A stretch of 64,000 nt of DNA from Halorhabdus tiamatea SARL4B (GCF_000470655.1 NC_021921.1:620001-684000), one strand, 5' to 3'; positions 35,865 to 44,618 are shown, counted from the first letter of the stretch. The notes: a model not told the origin generated them from the sequence alone. Program-made: numbers and translations.

Positions 35865-37618
35865 CGGCCCCTAACCGCAACACGCTGTGGGCGGAGACGC
35901 TCGTCGACGAACTCGCCGCCGCCGGCGTCGAGTACGCCTGTCTCGCGCCGGGGAGCCGCTCGACACCCCTGACGACTGCCTTCGCAGCCCACGACGACGT
36001 CGAGGCAGTCTCGCTGCTCGACGAACGCTCGGCCGCCTTCTTCGCGCTCGGCCGGGGTCGCCAGACCGGCGCGCCGACGGCCGTCGTCACGACCTCGGGG
36101 ACGGCGACGGCGAACCTCCACCCCGCCGTGATGGAAGCGAGCGAGGGCAGGGTGCCGCTTGTCGTTCTGACTGCCGATCGGCCACCGGAACTCCAGGACA
36201 GCGGCGCGAACCAGACCGTCGACCAGACGAAACTCTACGGGTCGGCCGTCCGGACGTACAAGACGCTGCCCGAGCCAGCGCCGCGACCGCGGGCGCTCCG
36301 CTCGCTTCGAGTGACGGCGGCCCGCGCTGTCGCCGACGCGACCGGGACGCCCGCGGGTCCCGTCCACCTCGACGTCCCCTTCCGGAAGCCACTCGAACCA
36401 ATCCACGTCGAGGGTGACGTCCCGGAGGACCTCGGCGATCGCGCGCCGCTGGCAGTCGAGGGGCGCGACGGGCCGTTCGTCGACGTCACCCGGGGGACGC
36501 CGACGCTCGCTTCCGGGGAACGCGATCGCGTCGTCGACGCCCTCGAGGGGGCCGATCGCGGACTCGTCGTCGCTGGCCCGGCGAGTCAGCCCACGCCGAG
36601 CAGGGACACGCTGGCCGCGCTCGCCCGCGCGAGTGGTTTCCCCGTTCTTGCCGATCCACTCTCGGGCCACCGGTTTGGACACGCCGAAGACGTCCCGATC
36701 TGTGGCGGGTACGACTCGTATCTCGACGCGAGCGAGGCGTGGGACTGGCCCGACCCCGACATCGTCGTTCGGTTCGGGGCCTCTCCCACCTCGAAGGTTC
36801 TCAGACACTATCTCCGGGATGGAGACGCCCGCCAGTTCGTGGTCGATCCGGCCGGCGAGTGGCGCGAGGCCGAGTTCACGGCGAGTGACTTGCTTGTCGC
36901 CGATCCCACACGACTCGCTGGGGCGCTGGCCGAGCGAATCGAGCCCGGCGGGAGTGCGGCGTGGCGCGAACGCTTCGAACGCGCCGAGGACGACTACTGG
37001 TCGCTGGTCGCAGAACGAACGGCCGACGCTCACTTCGAAGGCGGCGCGCTCTCGACCGTCGCGGCGAATCTCCCGACGGGATCGACCCTTGTCGTCGGCA
37101 ACAGCATGCCCGTCCGTGAGCTCGACCGGTTCGGCCAGCCGGGATCGACGCCCGTCCGGGTCCTGGGCAATCGCGGCGTGAGCGGGATCGACGGCGTCAC
37201 CAGTACGGCGCTGGGAGCCGCGAGCGCGGCCGACGGCCCGGTCGTCGCCGTCCTCGGCGATGTGTCGTTCTATCACGACATGAACGGGCTGCTCGCCCTA
37301 CAGCGAGCAGACGTCGACGCGACGATCGTCGTGCTCAACAACGACGGCGGCGGCATCTTCCACATGCTCCCGATCGAGAACTTCGACCCACCGTTCGGCG
37401 AGTTCTTCAAGACACCACACGGCCTGGATTTCTCGCCCGTCGGCGAACTCTACGACGCCGAATTCGTCCGAGCGGGGTCGCTCGACGCATTCGAATCGCT
37501 CTATCGAGAGTCCCTTGGTGCGTCCGGCACACAGATCATCGAAGTCGGCTTCGACGCGGCGGAGAGCCACCGCACCCGGGAAGCGATCCACGAGGCAGTC
37601 CAGGCTACGCTGTCCTGA
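35861..37618 (+). CDS. menD: 2-succinyl-5-enolpyruvyl-6-hydroxy-3-cyclohexene-1-carboxylate synthase
   Basis: The 585-residue thiamine-diphosphate enzyme condenses isochorismate with 2-oxoglutarate. Diagnostic blocks are LAPGSRSTPLTTAFAAH with the ThDP-activating Glu in VEAVSLLDERSAAFFALG, TSGTATANLHPAVMEAS, the ANQTVDQTKLYG loop, and the cofactor pyrophosphate motif GDVSFYHDMNGLLALQR...LNNDGGGIFHMLP. Full length. It overlaps menF by four bases. No further men genes follow in the window; the next gene is convergent. Confidence 0.95.
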   Translation: MTAPNRNTLWAETLVDELAAAGVEYACLAPGSRSTPLTTAFAAHDDVEAVSLLDERSAAFFALGRGRQTGAPTAVVTTSGTATANLHPAVMEASEGRVPLVVLTADRPPELQDSGANQTVDQTKLYGSAVRTYKTLPEPAPRPRALRSLRVTAARAVADATGTPAGPVHLDVPFRKPLEPIHVEGDVPEDLGDRAPLAVEGRDGPFVDVTRGTPTLASGERDRVVDALEGADRGLVVAGPASQPTPSRDTLAALARASGFPVLADPLSGHRFGHAEDVPICGGYDSYLDASEAWDWPDPDIVVRFGASPTSKVLRHYLRDGDARQFVVDPAGEWREAEFTASDLLVADPTRLAGALAERIEPGGSAAWRERFERAEDDYWSLVAERTADAHFEGGALSTVAANLPTGSTLVVGNSMPVRELDRFGQPGSTPVRVLGNRGVSGIDGVTSTALGAASAADGPVVAVLGDVSFYHDMNGLLALQRADVDATIVVLNNDGGGIFHMLPIENFDPPFGEFFKTPHGLDFSPVGELYDAEFVRAGSLDAFESLYRESLGASGTQIIEVGFDAAESHRTREAIHEAVQATLS

Positions 37619-37645
37619 CGTACTCCCTGTGGGCTGACCTTCTCT

Positions 37646-38497
37646 TCAGTATCTGACGAGTCGAAATACGACGACCGACAGCCCGAACGGGATCCAGGTA
37701 GCTGTCATCGCGAGGACACCGGGGAGCGTGAGGACGCCGAGGGAACCACTCACCATCGCGCCGGCCGTGACGAGTCCCCAGAACCCGAAGACGACCACGC
37801 CGACCTCCGGCAGGGAGACCAGATAGCCGGCGAGCACGAGCGTACACGCCGCGACGATGAGGTTGAAGACAGTCGGAAATGGCGGATAGACGCTAAAGAG
37901 GACGAACGGCGGATAGCAGACGAACGCCGCGAGCAAGAGCACGACCGACTGGCCCGTCGGGAACAGCCGACTCCACCGGACTGCGTTCGGGTCCGACGGC
38001 TGGGCGACCGTCCCACCAGCGCCGTTCGCCCAGGCGTGGCCGGCGTCCGCGCCACCGGCCGATTGCCGTCGATCGGCGTCTCGTGGCCTCTCAGACGGGG
38101 GAGAACCAGGCGTCCGCTCGCGGCCTGTGTGTGCTGTCTGTCGGCGTCGGCCCGACTCGCCACCACTCGTCGAGGTACGCTCGGACTGTCCGAAATCAGT
38201 GTCGTCAGATCGCGTTCGGCTTGCCGTCGGACCTGTCGAGTCGCTGGATTTCGAGACGCTCCGCGTCGGATCGCCCGATACGTAGGCTTCGTGGCCCAGC
38301 CGATCGTAGCGGGCGCGCTCGGCTTCGTCGGTCAGGACGTCTCGGGCGTCGATGACTACCTGGACGGCGTCGGTCGCGTCCGGGTCGTCGGTAACGTCGG
38401 GATGGGTCTCCTTGAGCCGGTCGCGGTAGGCCGTTTCGATCTCGGCCGTCGAGGCCGACTCCTCGACGCCGAGGACGTCGTAGTACGTTCGGACCAT
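37646..38497 (-). CDS. J-domain protein with C-terminal membrane anchor
   Basis: The 283-residue protein starts with a J domain (TYYDVLGVEESASTAEIETA, HPD motif at ETHPDVTDD, residues 4-66), then a low-complexity Ser/Arg/Thr/Gly linker of about 100 residues, and ends with about four membrane spans (SVVLLLAAFVCYPPFVLFSV onward). It lacks the Gly/Phe and zinc-finger regions of true DnaJ, so it probably recruits DnaK to the membrane. Convergent with menD. Confidence 0.87.
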   Translation of the reverse strand: MVRTYYDVLGVEESASTAEIETAYRDRLKETHPDVTDDPDATDAVQVVIDARDVLTDEAERARYDRLGHEAYVSGDPTRSVSKSSDSTGPTASRTRSDDTDFGQSERTSTSGGESGRRRQTAHTGRERTPGSPPSERPRDADRRQSAGGADAGHAWANGAGGTVAQPSDPNAVRWSRLFPTGQSVVLLLAAFVCYPPFVLFSVYPPFPTVFNLIVAACTLVLAGYLVSLPEVGVVVFGFWGLVTAGAMVSGSLGVLTLPGVLAMTATWIPFGLSVVVFRLVRY

Positions 38498-38550
38498 CCA
38501 ACGGGGAACTTGCTCGTGTCCACGAGCGCGGGGCTACTAACATCCGTCGG

Positions 38551-38610
38551 TCGAACGAAACGTCCGCCGCTCGGCAAAAGTCGAACGAAACGTCCGCCGC
38601 TTGGCAAAAT
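38551..38610. repeat. two tandem copies of a 30-bp unit
   Basis: The unit TCGAACGAAACGTCCGCCGC followed by TCGGCAAAAG is repeated directly in tandem with two mismatches (TTGGCAAAAT in the second). It lies between the J-domain gene start and the stop codon of the OxsR-like gene and touches that stop codon. Two contiguous units without spacers, so not CRISPR; replication slippage is the simplest origin. Confidence 0.8.
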
Positions 38611-39014
38611 TAGCCGTCGGTCGGCGAGTCGACGATGGCCTCTGGGTCGTACTTCTCGCGGAACTCGCCGATGAGCTGGCCCATCTTGGCGTACCAGTCG
38701 TTGAGCGTCCGCTGCATCTGGTCGGCGATCTGGTCCGGGTCCGTCGGATGATAGACGTGGTAGTACCCGCCCTGGTCGTAGTTGACCTGTTCCTTCTGGA
38801 TGAATCCCGACTGGAGGAGTCGCTGGACCGCCCGATACGCAGTCGAACGTTCCCGGTCGACGGCCTCGGCGATCTCGTCGATCGTCATCGGCTCGGCGCG
38901 TCCGGTCAAGGTCACGAACACCTCCCGGTCGAGTTCCTTGAGTCCGTGGATACACTCGAGTAACCCCTCACATTCCATGTCCTGTTGGAGGTACTCGTTG
39001 ATCGACTCTGACAT
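38610..39014 (-). CDS. OxsR-like TrmB-family winged-helix redox regulator
   Basis: The 134-residue protein begins MSESINEYLQQDMECEGLLE, with Cys15 and Cys21 in a short N-terminal helix, followed by a TrmB-type winged helix: LTGRAEPMTIDEIAEAVDRE and STAYRAVQRLLQSGFIQKEQ, and a C-terminal dimerisation helix. It resembles, as I recall, the haloarchaeal thiol-based regulator OxsR, in which an N-terminal Cys senses hypochlorite. The divergent neighbour is thioredoxin, and both promoters contain the same 11-mer TCACAACACTT, which supports a redox regulon. The nearer ATG is chosen over one ten codons upstream because its predicted TATA spacing is better. Confidence 0.78.
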   Translation of the reverse strand: MSESINEYLQQDMECEGLLECIHGLKELDREVFVTLTGRAEPMTIDEIAEAVDRERSTAYRAVQRLLQSGFIQKEQVNYDQGGYYHVYHPTDPDQIADQMQRTLNDWYAKMGQLIGEFREKYDPEAIVDSPTDG

Positions 39015-39044
39015 TCTACGGCGTTCTACGGGGGTCGTGTTCAA

Positions 39045-39055
39045 AAGTGTTGTGA
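39045..39055 (-). promoter_or_regulatory. shared promoter motif TCACAACACTT (OxsR-like gene side)
   Basis: On the minus strand ACTCACAACACTTTTGAACA lies about 31-41 bases upstream of the regulator ATG, overlapping the expected BRE/TATA position. The same 11-mer is found before the divergent thioredoxin gene. It may be an operator for the encoded winged-helix protein or merely a similar core promoter. Confidence 0.5.
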
Positions 39056-39218
39056 GTGGTGTGCATCACTCTAAGACGATCAAGGGCCGTCACGAGGCCA
39101 CACTCGACTGCCGATCCACCGAGTCGATCCGGGCGGAACCGGCGCATTTGGCCACCCAAATTCGTCACGATCGTCCGTTGTATATCGGCCCATCTCGAAT
39201 CGGTCTTGTATGATACAT

Positions 39219-39229
39219 TCACAACACTT
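39219..39229 (+). promoter_or_regulatory. shared promoter motif TCACAACACTT (thioredoxin side)
   Basis: TTCACAACACTTAAACAGG combines the 11-mer shared with the OxsR-like gene and a TATA-like CTTAAAC centred about 30 bases before the thioredoxin ATG, which predicts a leaderless or nearly leaderless mRNA. Identity of the motif on both sides of a divergent pair suggests common control. Confidence 0.5.
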
Positions 39230-39259
39230 AAACAGGCCTGTGACGTACGTGAAACCGCT

Positions 39260-39670
39260 ATGAGCGGCGGAGACGATATCGACGCGATCAAACAACGCAA
39301 GAAAGAGCAACTCATGCAACAGGACACCACGGAGACGACGCAAGCACCGGACGAACCGATTCACGTCGAGGGAACCGATCACTTCAGTGAGGTCGTCGAC
39401 GCCCACGACGTCGTCATGGTCGACTTCTACGCGGACTGGTGTGGTCCGTGCAAGATGCTGGAGCCGATCGTCGAGGAACTCGCCGCCGACACCGACGCGG
39501 CGATGGCCAAGGTCGACGTCGACGCCCACCAGCAACTCGCGAGCCAGTACCAGGTCCGAGGCGTCCCGACCGTGATCGTCTTCGCAGACGGCGAGGTCGC
39601 CGAACAGATCGTCGGCGTCCGCGACGAGAGTCACTATCGGGACCTGATCGAACGCCACTCGACGGCCTGA
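39260..39670 (+). CDS. trxA: thioredoxin
   Basis: The 136-residue protein has the active site WCGPC at residues 60-64 within VVMVDFYADWCGPCKMLEPI and the conserved cis-Pro in RGVPTVIVFADGE. A 35-residue hydrophilic N-terminal extension (MSGGDDIDAIKQRKKEQLMQ...) precedes the thioredoxin fold, as in several haloarchaeal thioredoxins. Cytoplasmic disulfide reductase. It is divergent from the OxsR-like regulator, with which it shares a promoter motif, so oxidative stress control is likely. Confidence 0.95.
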   Translation: MSGGDDIDAIKQRKKEQLMQQDTTETTQAPDEPIHVEGTDHFSEVVDAHDVVMVDFYADWCGPCKMLEPIVEELAADTDAAMAKVDVDAHQQLASQYQVRGVPTVIVFADGEVAEQIVGVRDESHYRDLIERHSTA

Positions 39671-39754
39671 TCAGTTGCTGACTGCGCCGCGACAGTGACG
39701 GACCCCGTCACTGGACAAACCTTATTTCCGTGGGTGTGCCATACACACTCATCG

Positions 39755-39934
39755 ATGGAGGAAGCGTACGTCAGACTCGTCTGTCCCGAGTGTCGCAAAG
39801 AGTGGCAATCGACGCCGAGTGACCTTCCTGCGCCCGAAAACCGCTATACGTGTCCCGACTGTGGGGAACAGCGCCGCCTCGCGGAATTCATGCGGACCGA
39901 CCGCGACCTCGAAACGTTACGGGAGTTGCACTAA
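39755..39934 (+). CDS. small zinc-finger protein
   Basis: The 59-residue protein MEEAYVRLVCPECRKEWQST has two CxxC pairs (CPEC and CPDCGEQ) that should bind one zinc ion, followed by a short charged helix. Many haloarchaea encode such small proteins; the function is unknown. The ATG at 39755 is preferred because the in-frame upstream part overlaps a promoter-like region (AAACCTTATTTC). Confidence 0.75.
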   Translation: MEEAYVRLVCPECRKEWQSTPSDLPAPENRYTCPDCGEQRRLAEFMRTDRDLETLRELH

Positions 39935-39966
39935 CGCCGGGTCGACGGTTCCGCAGAAAATCTGCA

Positions 39967-40371
39967 CTATCCGCTGGTGGCCGAGCGCGCGCCACAGGCC
40001 TCACACCGGAGCAAGATCGCGCCCTGCTCACGGATGAGCCGTGTATCCGGGAGGCCACACTCCGAGCAGATGACGAACTCCTCGGTGTACGCGTCGATGG
40101 CCTCGCTGATACGGCGCTGCCCGAATTCGCCGGTGAGTCGGGCGCGACCGCTCTCGTCGATGTGGCCGCTGGTGCCGAGTTCGTCCTGGAGGAACTTCAT
40201 GACGTGTTCCTCCTCGCGGTCGAGCCGGCGCACGGTCGCCTGGAAGTTCTCGTAAACCGTCATGTTGCCCTCCTGGCGGACGTCCGGAGCGGGCACGTCG
40301 AAGCGGTCGGTCCCCGACTCGATGTCCGGTGTGTCCTCGATCGCCCGATCGAGCATGTCGTCGTAGTCCAT
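39967..40371 (-). CDS. eif2b: translation initiation factor aIF2 subunit beta
   Basis: The 134-residue protein MDYDDMLDRAIEDTPDIESG has the canonical aIF2-beta architecture: central alpha/beta domain with LGTSGHIDESGRARLTGEFG and a C-terminal zinc ribbon (ICSECGLPD...LRCEACGA). It is the normal-length form and the likely partner of aIF2-gamma; the window also encodes a longer paralogue with a TRAM domain at about 12.3 kb. Confidence 0.94.
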   Translation of the reverse strand: MDYDDMLDRAIEDTPDIESGTDRFDVPAPDVRQEGNMTVYENFQATVRRLDREEEHVMKFLQDELGTSGHIDESGRARLTGEFGQRRISEAIDAYTEEFVICSECGLPDTRLIREQGAILLRCEACGARSATSG

Positions 40372-40646
40372 GGCCGTACGTCGGCCATGGCCGGATAAAA
40401 ATCTTTCAAACCGGCGAGAACGGGCCTCCAGGAGGAAATGTAATCAGAACAGAAAGAGGGTGGCCCGGCTGGAACCGATCCCGGATTATCTATCATGTTT
40501 GATATGTCTCGGATCGGCGATCGGTAGCCAGAACTCGTTTCGGAACCATCGATATCAACCGTTAGGAACGCCCTCGCTTCCGAAGAAGTGTGGTAACAGT
40601 ACTCAGGATACTACTATAACCCTCCAGTCGTTACGAATGAGTGACC

Positions 40647-40886
40647 ATGAAAAAGCAGGAGCTCATCCATCTCCATGGGCTGCTGGCGCAGGTACGAGAT
40701 CACTACGAACAGACACTCGACACCGACGTCGAGCACACGCGATACACGGAACTCGGCGTGAAGCCGACGTCGATTCACAAGTCCAAGACGGACCACAAGG
40801 CCGCCGTGTTCGCACTCGCCGAGGGCATCACCGGGGAAATGGAGTCCACGACGGACACCGAACGCGTCTCCGCGACTGCTGACTAA
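40647..40886 (+). CDS. UPF0058 family protein
   Basis: The 79-residue protein MKKQELIHLHGLLAQVRDHY is typical of the archaeal UPF0058 family, which has a helical fold; TELGVKPTSIHKSKTDHKAA is the conserved core. No function is established. The ATG two codons into a slightly longer frame is the family-type start. A TACTATAAC element about 35 bases upstream could be its TATA box. Confidence 0.85.
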   Translation: MKKQELIHLHGLLAQVRDHYEQTLDTDVEHTRYTELGVKPTSIHKSKTDHKAAVFALAEGITGEMESTTDTERVSATAD

Positions 40887-41051
40887 TCCTGCTGGGAACC
40901 ATCCCGACAGTTTTCGGCGTTTCACTTCCGACAGCGACAGCGCCGGTGGGGCGAAATACGTCTCGGCAAGGGAACGGCGGGTCTCTAAAGGAAGTTCCAG
41001 TCGAGTCGTCAAACGACAGGCATGCAGACGGACGTCGGGCGGTCGCCGGGT

Positions 41052-41525
41052 TTACTCGTCGATCAGTTCCTCGAACTCCGGCAGTACGTCGCCGTCTTCC
41101 CGATCGGTCGGTTCGGCGACAGGCTCGGAGTCGGCCGCCTCCTCGACCGGTTCGTCGTCAGTCTCGTCACTGTCACCCCCGTCTTCGTCCTCGATCTCTT
41201 CGATTTCGAGGACCTCGAGCGGGATGTTCTCGAGGCGCTGGCCGATCTCTTTGCGGGCGATCCGGGCGGCGTGCTCGTCACGCTCGACGTTGAAGACCGT
41301 CATCTCGAGTTCGAGGGCGACGAGGCTCTCGTCGGCGGCCAGAAACGCCGGGTCGAGTTCCTCGCCACAGTGGGGACACTGGCGCTCGCCCATGTTGATC
41401 TCGACGTAGTTGAGATCGGGGTTGAGCATCTCCCCGGTCTTCGAGATGGCGATGCGGACGGCCTCGTCTGCGGTCTCGACGTCGTAGACTGGCACGGCCG
41501 CTTCGACGACAACTCGACAGTTCAT
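41052..41525 (-). CDS. UPF0212/DUF555 family protein
   Basis: The 157-residue protein starts MNCRVVVEAAVPVYDVETAD and includes the family core EAVRIAISKTGEMLNPDLNY, a CxxC pair (CPHCGEE) and AADESLVALELEMTVFNVER. The last 40 residues are a very acidic low-complexity tail. Conserved in archaea without a known role. Ends near the GC-rich region upstream of the UPF0058 gene. Confidence 0.85.
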   Translation of the reverse strand: MNCRVVVEAAVPVYDVETADEAVRIAISKTGEMLNPDLNYVEINMGERQCPHCGEELDPAFLAADESLVALELEMTVFNVERDEHAARIARKEIGQRLENIPLEVLEIEEIEDEDGGDSDETDDEPVEEAADSEPVAEPTDREDGDVLPEFEELIDE

Positions 41526-41609
41526 GGGAGACACTTTGCTCGCCTCTGATATGAAGGTTAGCCCGGTCGAACGCGAAACCGACTAACGTGGGTGGTCCGG
41601 AGGGGAGGC

Positions 41610-42536
41610 ATGCATCGCGGGACGCTGTCGCTGTCGTCGATCGGCCCGTTCGACCTCCAGTCGACGGTAGAGAGCGGGCAGACCTTCCGCTGGACCCGCG
41701 AAGACGGCCGAAGCTACGAGGAGAGCGACGCTTACGGCGGGGACGCGTGGTACGCGACGGTCGTCGTCGGCGACGGGCCAGCTTCGGATGAACGTGACCT
41801 CGATGTCGTCCGGGTCCGGCAGACCGACGACCGACTGGAGTGGGAGGCGAGTTTCGACGCCGAGGCGACGCTCCGGCGACGCCTCCGGCTGGACGACGAC
41901 CTGCCCGCGATCAGGGACGCGACGCCATCGGATCCGCTGCTCGAGACAGCCTTCGATCGCTACTGGGGGCTGCGTCTCGTCCGGGACCCCCCATTTGCCA
42001 CGCTGATCGCGTTCATCTGCTCGGCCCAGATGCGAGTCGAGCGAATCCACGAGATGCAGCGCGCCCTAGAGGAGCGTTTCGGCGAATCGATCACCTTCGA
42101 CGGGGAGGAGTACTATGCCTTTCCGACGCCCGAACGACTCGCCGAGGCGACGGAAGCGGAACTCCGGGACCTCGGGCTGGGCTATCGCGCTCCGTACGTT
42201 CAGCGGACGGCCGAGATGGTTGCCGAGGGGACGGCCCACCCCCAGGAAGCGACGGACCTGGCATACGAAGACGCCCGGGAGTATCTCGCCCAGTTCGTCG
42301 GCGTCGGCGAGAAAGTGGCCGATTGCGTGCTGTTGTTCTCGCTGGGATTCATCGAGGCGGTCCCGCTTGACACCTGGATCCGGTCGACGATCGAGGAGTA
42401 TTACCCTGAATGTGACCGGGGCTCCTACGCCGAGACCTCCCGGGCGATTCGGGAGCGCTTCGGCGGGGAGTACGCCGGCTACACCCAGACGTACGTTTTC
42501 CATCACCTCCGCAACGGCGGCGGGTCGAGCGAGTGA
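41610..42536 (+). CDS. ogg: 8-oxoguanine DNA glycosylase (OGG1-type, HhH-GPD)
   Basis: The 308-residue protein has an N-terminal AlkA/OGG-like domain with GQTFRWTR and then the helix-hairpin-helix/GPD motif FVGVGEKVADCVLLFSLGFI followed by AVPLDTWI: catalytic Lys235 and Asp254 are in place. CSAQMRVERIHEMQ aligns with the N-N-N-x-R-I region of OGG1. It should excise 8-oxoguanine from DNA opposite C. The ATG at 41610 (MHRGTLSLSSIGPFDLQSTV) fits the family start. No operon partner. Confidence 0.9.
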   Translation: MHRGTLSLSSIGPFDLQSTVESGQTFRWTREDGRSYEESDAYGGDAWYATVVVGDGPASDERDLDVVRVRQTDDRLEWEASFDAEATLRRRLRLDDDLPAIRDATPSDPLLETAFDRYWGLRLVRDPPFATLIAFICSAQMRVERIHEMQRALEERFGESITFDGEEYYAFPTPERLAEATEAELRDLGLGYRAPYVQRTAEMVAEGTAHPQEATDLAYEDAREYLAQFVGVGEKVADCVLLFSLGFIEAVPLDTWIRSTIEEYYPECDRGSYAETSRAIRERFGGEYAGYTQTYVFHHLRNGGGSSE

Positions 42537-42593
42537 GGACGACAAGTGACACCCGGGAGTAGCATTTTTGCCTCGGCGTCCGAACTGCAGCAC

Positions 42594-42872
42594 ATGAGTG
42601 ATCAAGTTCGCGCACACGTCCACGTCTCCGGCAACGTACAGGGCGTTTTCTTCCGGGCGACGACCCGCGACACAGCCGAGGAGCACGGCGTCGACGGCTG
42701 GGTGAAGAACCTGCCCGACGGCCGCGTCGAGGCAGTCTTCGAGGGGAGCGAGTCGGCAGTCGACGCGATGGTCGAGTTCTGTCACGAGGGCAGTCCGGCA
42801 GCCCGGGTGGACGATGTCGAGGTGACGTCCGAGGAGCCCCAGGGACTGGACGGCTTCGAGATCAGGCGGTGA
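42594..42872 (+). CDS. acyP: acylphosphatase
   Basis: The 92-residue protein has the phosphate-binding loop GNVQGVFFRATTRDTA with the catalytic Arg, and the Asn in DGWVKNLPDGRVEAVFEG, both required for hydrolysis of carboxyl-phosphate bonds. Length and fold are normal for the family. The ATG at 42594 is chosen; an upstream ATG adds 16 residues not found in the family. Confidence 0.94.
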   Translation: MSDQVRAHVHVSGNVQGVFFRATTRDTAEEHGVDGWVKNLPDGRVEAVFEGSESAVDAMVEFCHEGSPAARVDDVEVTSEEPQGLDGFEIRR

Positions 42873-42898
42873 CAGTCGAATGGCGGCCCGGCGGCCGA

Positions 42899-43051
42899 TC
42901 AAATCTCGGCGATCGAATCGTACTCCTCCCAGCACGCACAGTCGAGGTCGTCCATGGAGGTGACCTCGTCCGGCAGATCCGAGACAGGCATCCAGCCGCT
43001 CTCTTGCTTCTCGCAGTCGTCGTCGTGGATGGAGAAGTCGTCATCTGACAT
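42899..43051 (-). CDS. 50-residue acidic protein, unknown function
   Basis: The minus strand encodes MSDDDFSIHDDDCEKQESGW then MPVSDLPDEVTSMDDLDCAC and WEEYDSIAEI. It is strongly acidic in the haloarchaeal manner, with three Cys (Cys13, Cys38, Cys40). It lies in the convergent space after acylphosphatase and before the Nnr gene. Composition and start codon context look genuine; I recall similar very short haloarchaeal proteins but cannot name a family. Confidence 0.6.
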   Translation of the reverse strand: MSDDDFSIHDDDCEKQESGWMPVSDLPDEVTSMDDLDCACWEEYDSIAEI

Positions 43052-43160
43052 CAGCGGCATGCACGGAATAGTTGCTCATCGACGCCGAAAAGCACCCGGA
43101 TCCACCTTCAATCGCTGATAATGCTGAACTGTTAACCGCCGAGCGTTCGAACCCCCGGCC

Positions 43161-44612
43161 ATGACCTTCGGGAGCGAACTCACTGGCCGGGAGATCGCCA
43201 TCGTCGACGCAAATGCCGCCGCGCTAGGTGTAACCCGGAAACAACTCATGGAATCGGCCGGCAACGCCGCCGCTGGAGTGATCCGCGATGTCGCCGACGC
43301 CGACGATCGGATCGAGATCGTGGCCGGCCGTGGCAACAACGGCGGGGACGCGCTCGTCGCGGCGCGGTTCCTCGGCGCGTACGACTGTCGCATCACACTC
43401 CTGGGCGATCCCGACGACATCGGGACCGACATTGCCCGCGAGAACTGGGACGCTCTCGAGCGCTCGACCGTGGAAACCCGGACGATCGGCGACTCGACGG
43501 CGTTCGACCTCTCGGATCCGGACGTGGTCGTCGACGCGATGCTTGGAACGGGGATCTCGGGTGCGCTCCGGGAGCCGGTCGCCACCGCCGCCGACACGAT
43601 CAACGCCGCCGACGCGACGGTCGTAAGTCTCGACGTGCCTTCGGGACTCGACGCCGCCGCGGGAACCCTGGCTGAGGGGGCCGTCCGTCCCGACCGTGTC
43701 GTCACCTTCCACAAACCCAAGCCGGGCCTTTCCGATCTCGACGCCCCGATCGAGGTAGCGGACATCGGTGTTCCGCCTGGCGCGGAGTACTTCGTCGAAC
43801 GCGGCGACCTCCTACGACTCGACCGGCCGGCCGACAGCCACAAGGGCGACTTCGGCGAGGTGCTGGTGATCGGCGGCGGGCCCTACACCGGCGCGCCGGC
43901 GCTCGCGGCCCAGTCGGCGCTTCGAGCGGGGGCTGACCTCGTCCGGGTGGCCGTCCCGGCGGCGATCGCCGACGAGGTGCAGGGATTCAGCGAGAACCTG
44001 ATCGTCCGGCCCTTCGACGGCACCCAGCTTACAGCACCGGCCGTCGACCCACTGCTCGATCTGGCGGCCGACCACGACAGCGTGGTCCTCGGCCCCGGGC
44101 TGGGTGACGCCGAAGCGACGCGCTCGGCCGTCGAGGACCTCCTCGCGGACTTCGAGGGGACGGCCGTCGTCGACGCCGACGCGCTTCGGGTCGTCCCCGA
44201 CGTGGAGACCGACGCCTCCCTGATCTGTACGCCCCACCGTGGCGAGTTCGAGCGCATGGGCGGCCGCGACGCGACCGACTGGGAGACGCGAGCCGAGCAC
44301 GTGGCGGACCTTGCAGCCGAACTCGGTGCCACGCTGCTCGTGAAAGGGCCGGCAGATATCATCTCGGACGGCGAGTCGACCCGCGTCAGCCGGACTGGCA
44401 ACCCGGGGATGACTGTCGGCGGGACTGGGGACGTGCTCGCGGGCGTCACGGGCGCGCTCGCGGCGACGCTCGACCCCCTCCCGGCGGCGTCACTCGGCGC
44501 GTACGTGACCGGGCGGGCCGGCGATCTCGTGGTCGAGGAGAACGGATACGGGCTCGTGGCGACGGACCTGCTGGATCGCGTGCCGACCGCGATGTGGAGC
44601 GAGCGACCCTGA
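43161..44612 (+). CDS. nnr: bifunctional NAD(P)H-hydrate epimerase / ADP-dependent NAD(P)H-hydrate dehydratase
   Basis: The 483-residue enzyme repairs hydrated nicotinamide cofactors. The N-terminal epimerase domain (about 1-215) shows VAGRGNNGGDALVAARFL and VVDAMLGTGISGALREP; the C-terminal dehydratase domain shows KGDFGEVLVIGGGPYTGAPA, ADALRVVPDV, ICTPHRGEFERM and the ribokinase-like GNPGMTVGGTGDVLAGVTGA. Both halves are complete and in the normal order. Confidence 0.95.
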   Translation: MTFGSELTGREIAIVDANAAALGVTRKQLMESAGNAAAGVIRDVADADDRIEIVAGRGNNGGDALVAARFLGAYDCRITLLGDPDDIGTDIARENWDALERSTVETRTIGDSTAFDLSDPDVVVDAMLGTGISGALREPVATAADTINAADATVVSLDVPSGLDAAAGTLAEGAVRPDRVVTFHKPKPGLSDLDAPIEVADIGVPPGAEYFVERGDLLRLDRPADSHKGDFGEVLVIGGGPYTGAPALAAQSALRAGADLVRVAVPAAIADEVQGFSENLIVRPFDGTQLTAPAVDPLLDLAADHDSVVLGPGLGDAEATRSAVEDLLADFEGTAVVDADALRVVPDVETDASLICTPHRGEFERMGGRDATDWETRAEHVADLAAELGATLLVKGPADIISDGESTRVSRTGNPGMTVGGTGDVLAGVTGALAATLDPLPAASLGAYVTGRAGDLVVEENGYGLVATDLLDRVPTAMWSERP

Positions 44613-44618
44613 ATTCGG

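Noticed and set aside
35225-37276. 683-codon minus-strand open frame opposite menF and menD
   Set aside because: Antisense to two well-conserved enzymes; composition (Arg, Gly, Val rich) is typical of a GC shadow.
38551-38610. Tandem 30-bp repeats considered as a CRISPR remnant
   Set aside because: Only two units, directly abutting, with no spacer and no cas gene in the window.
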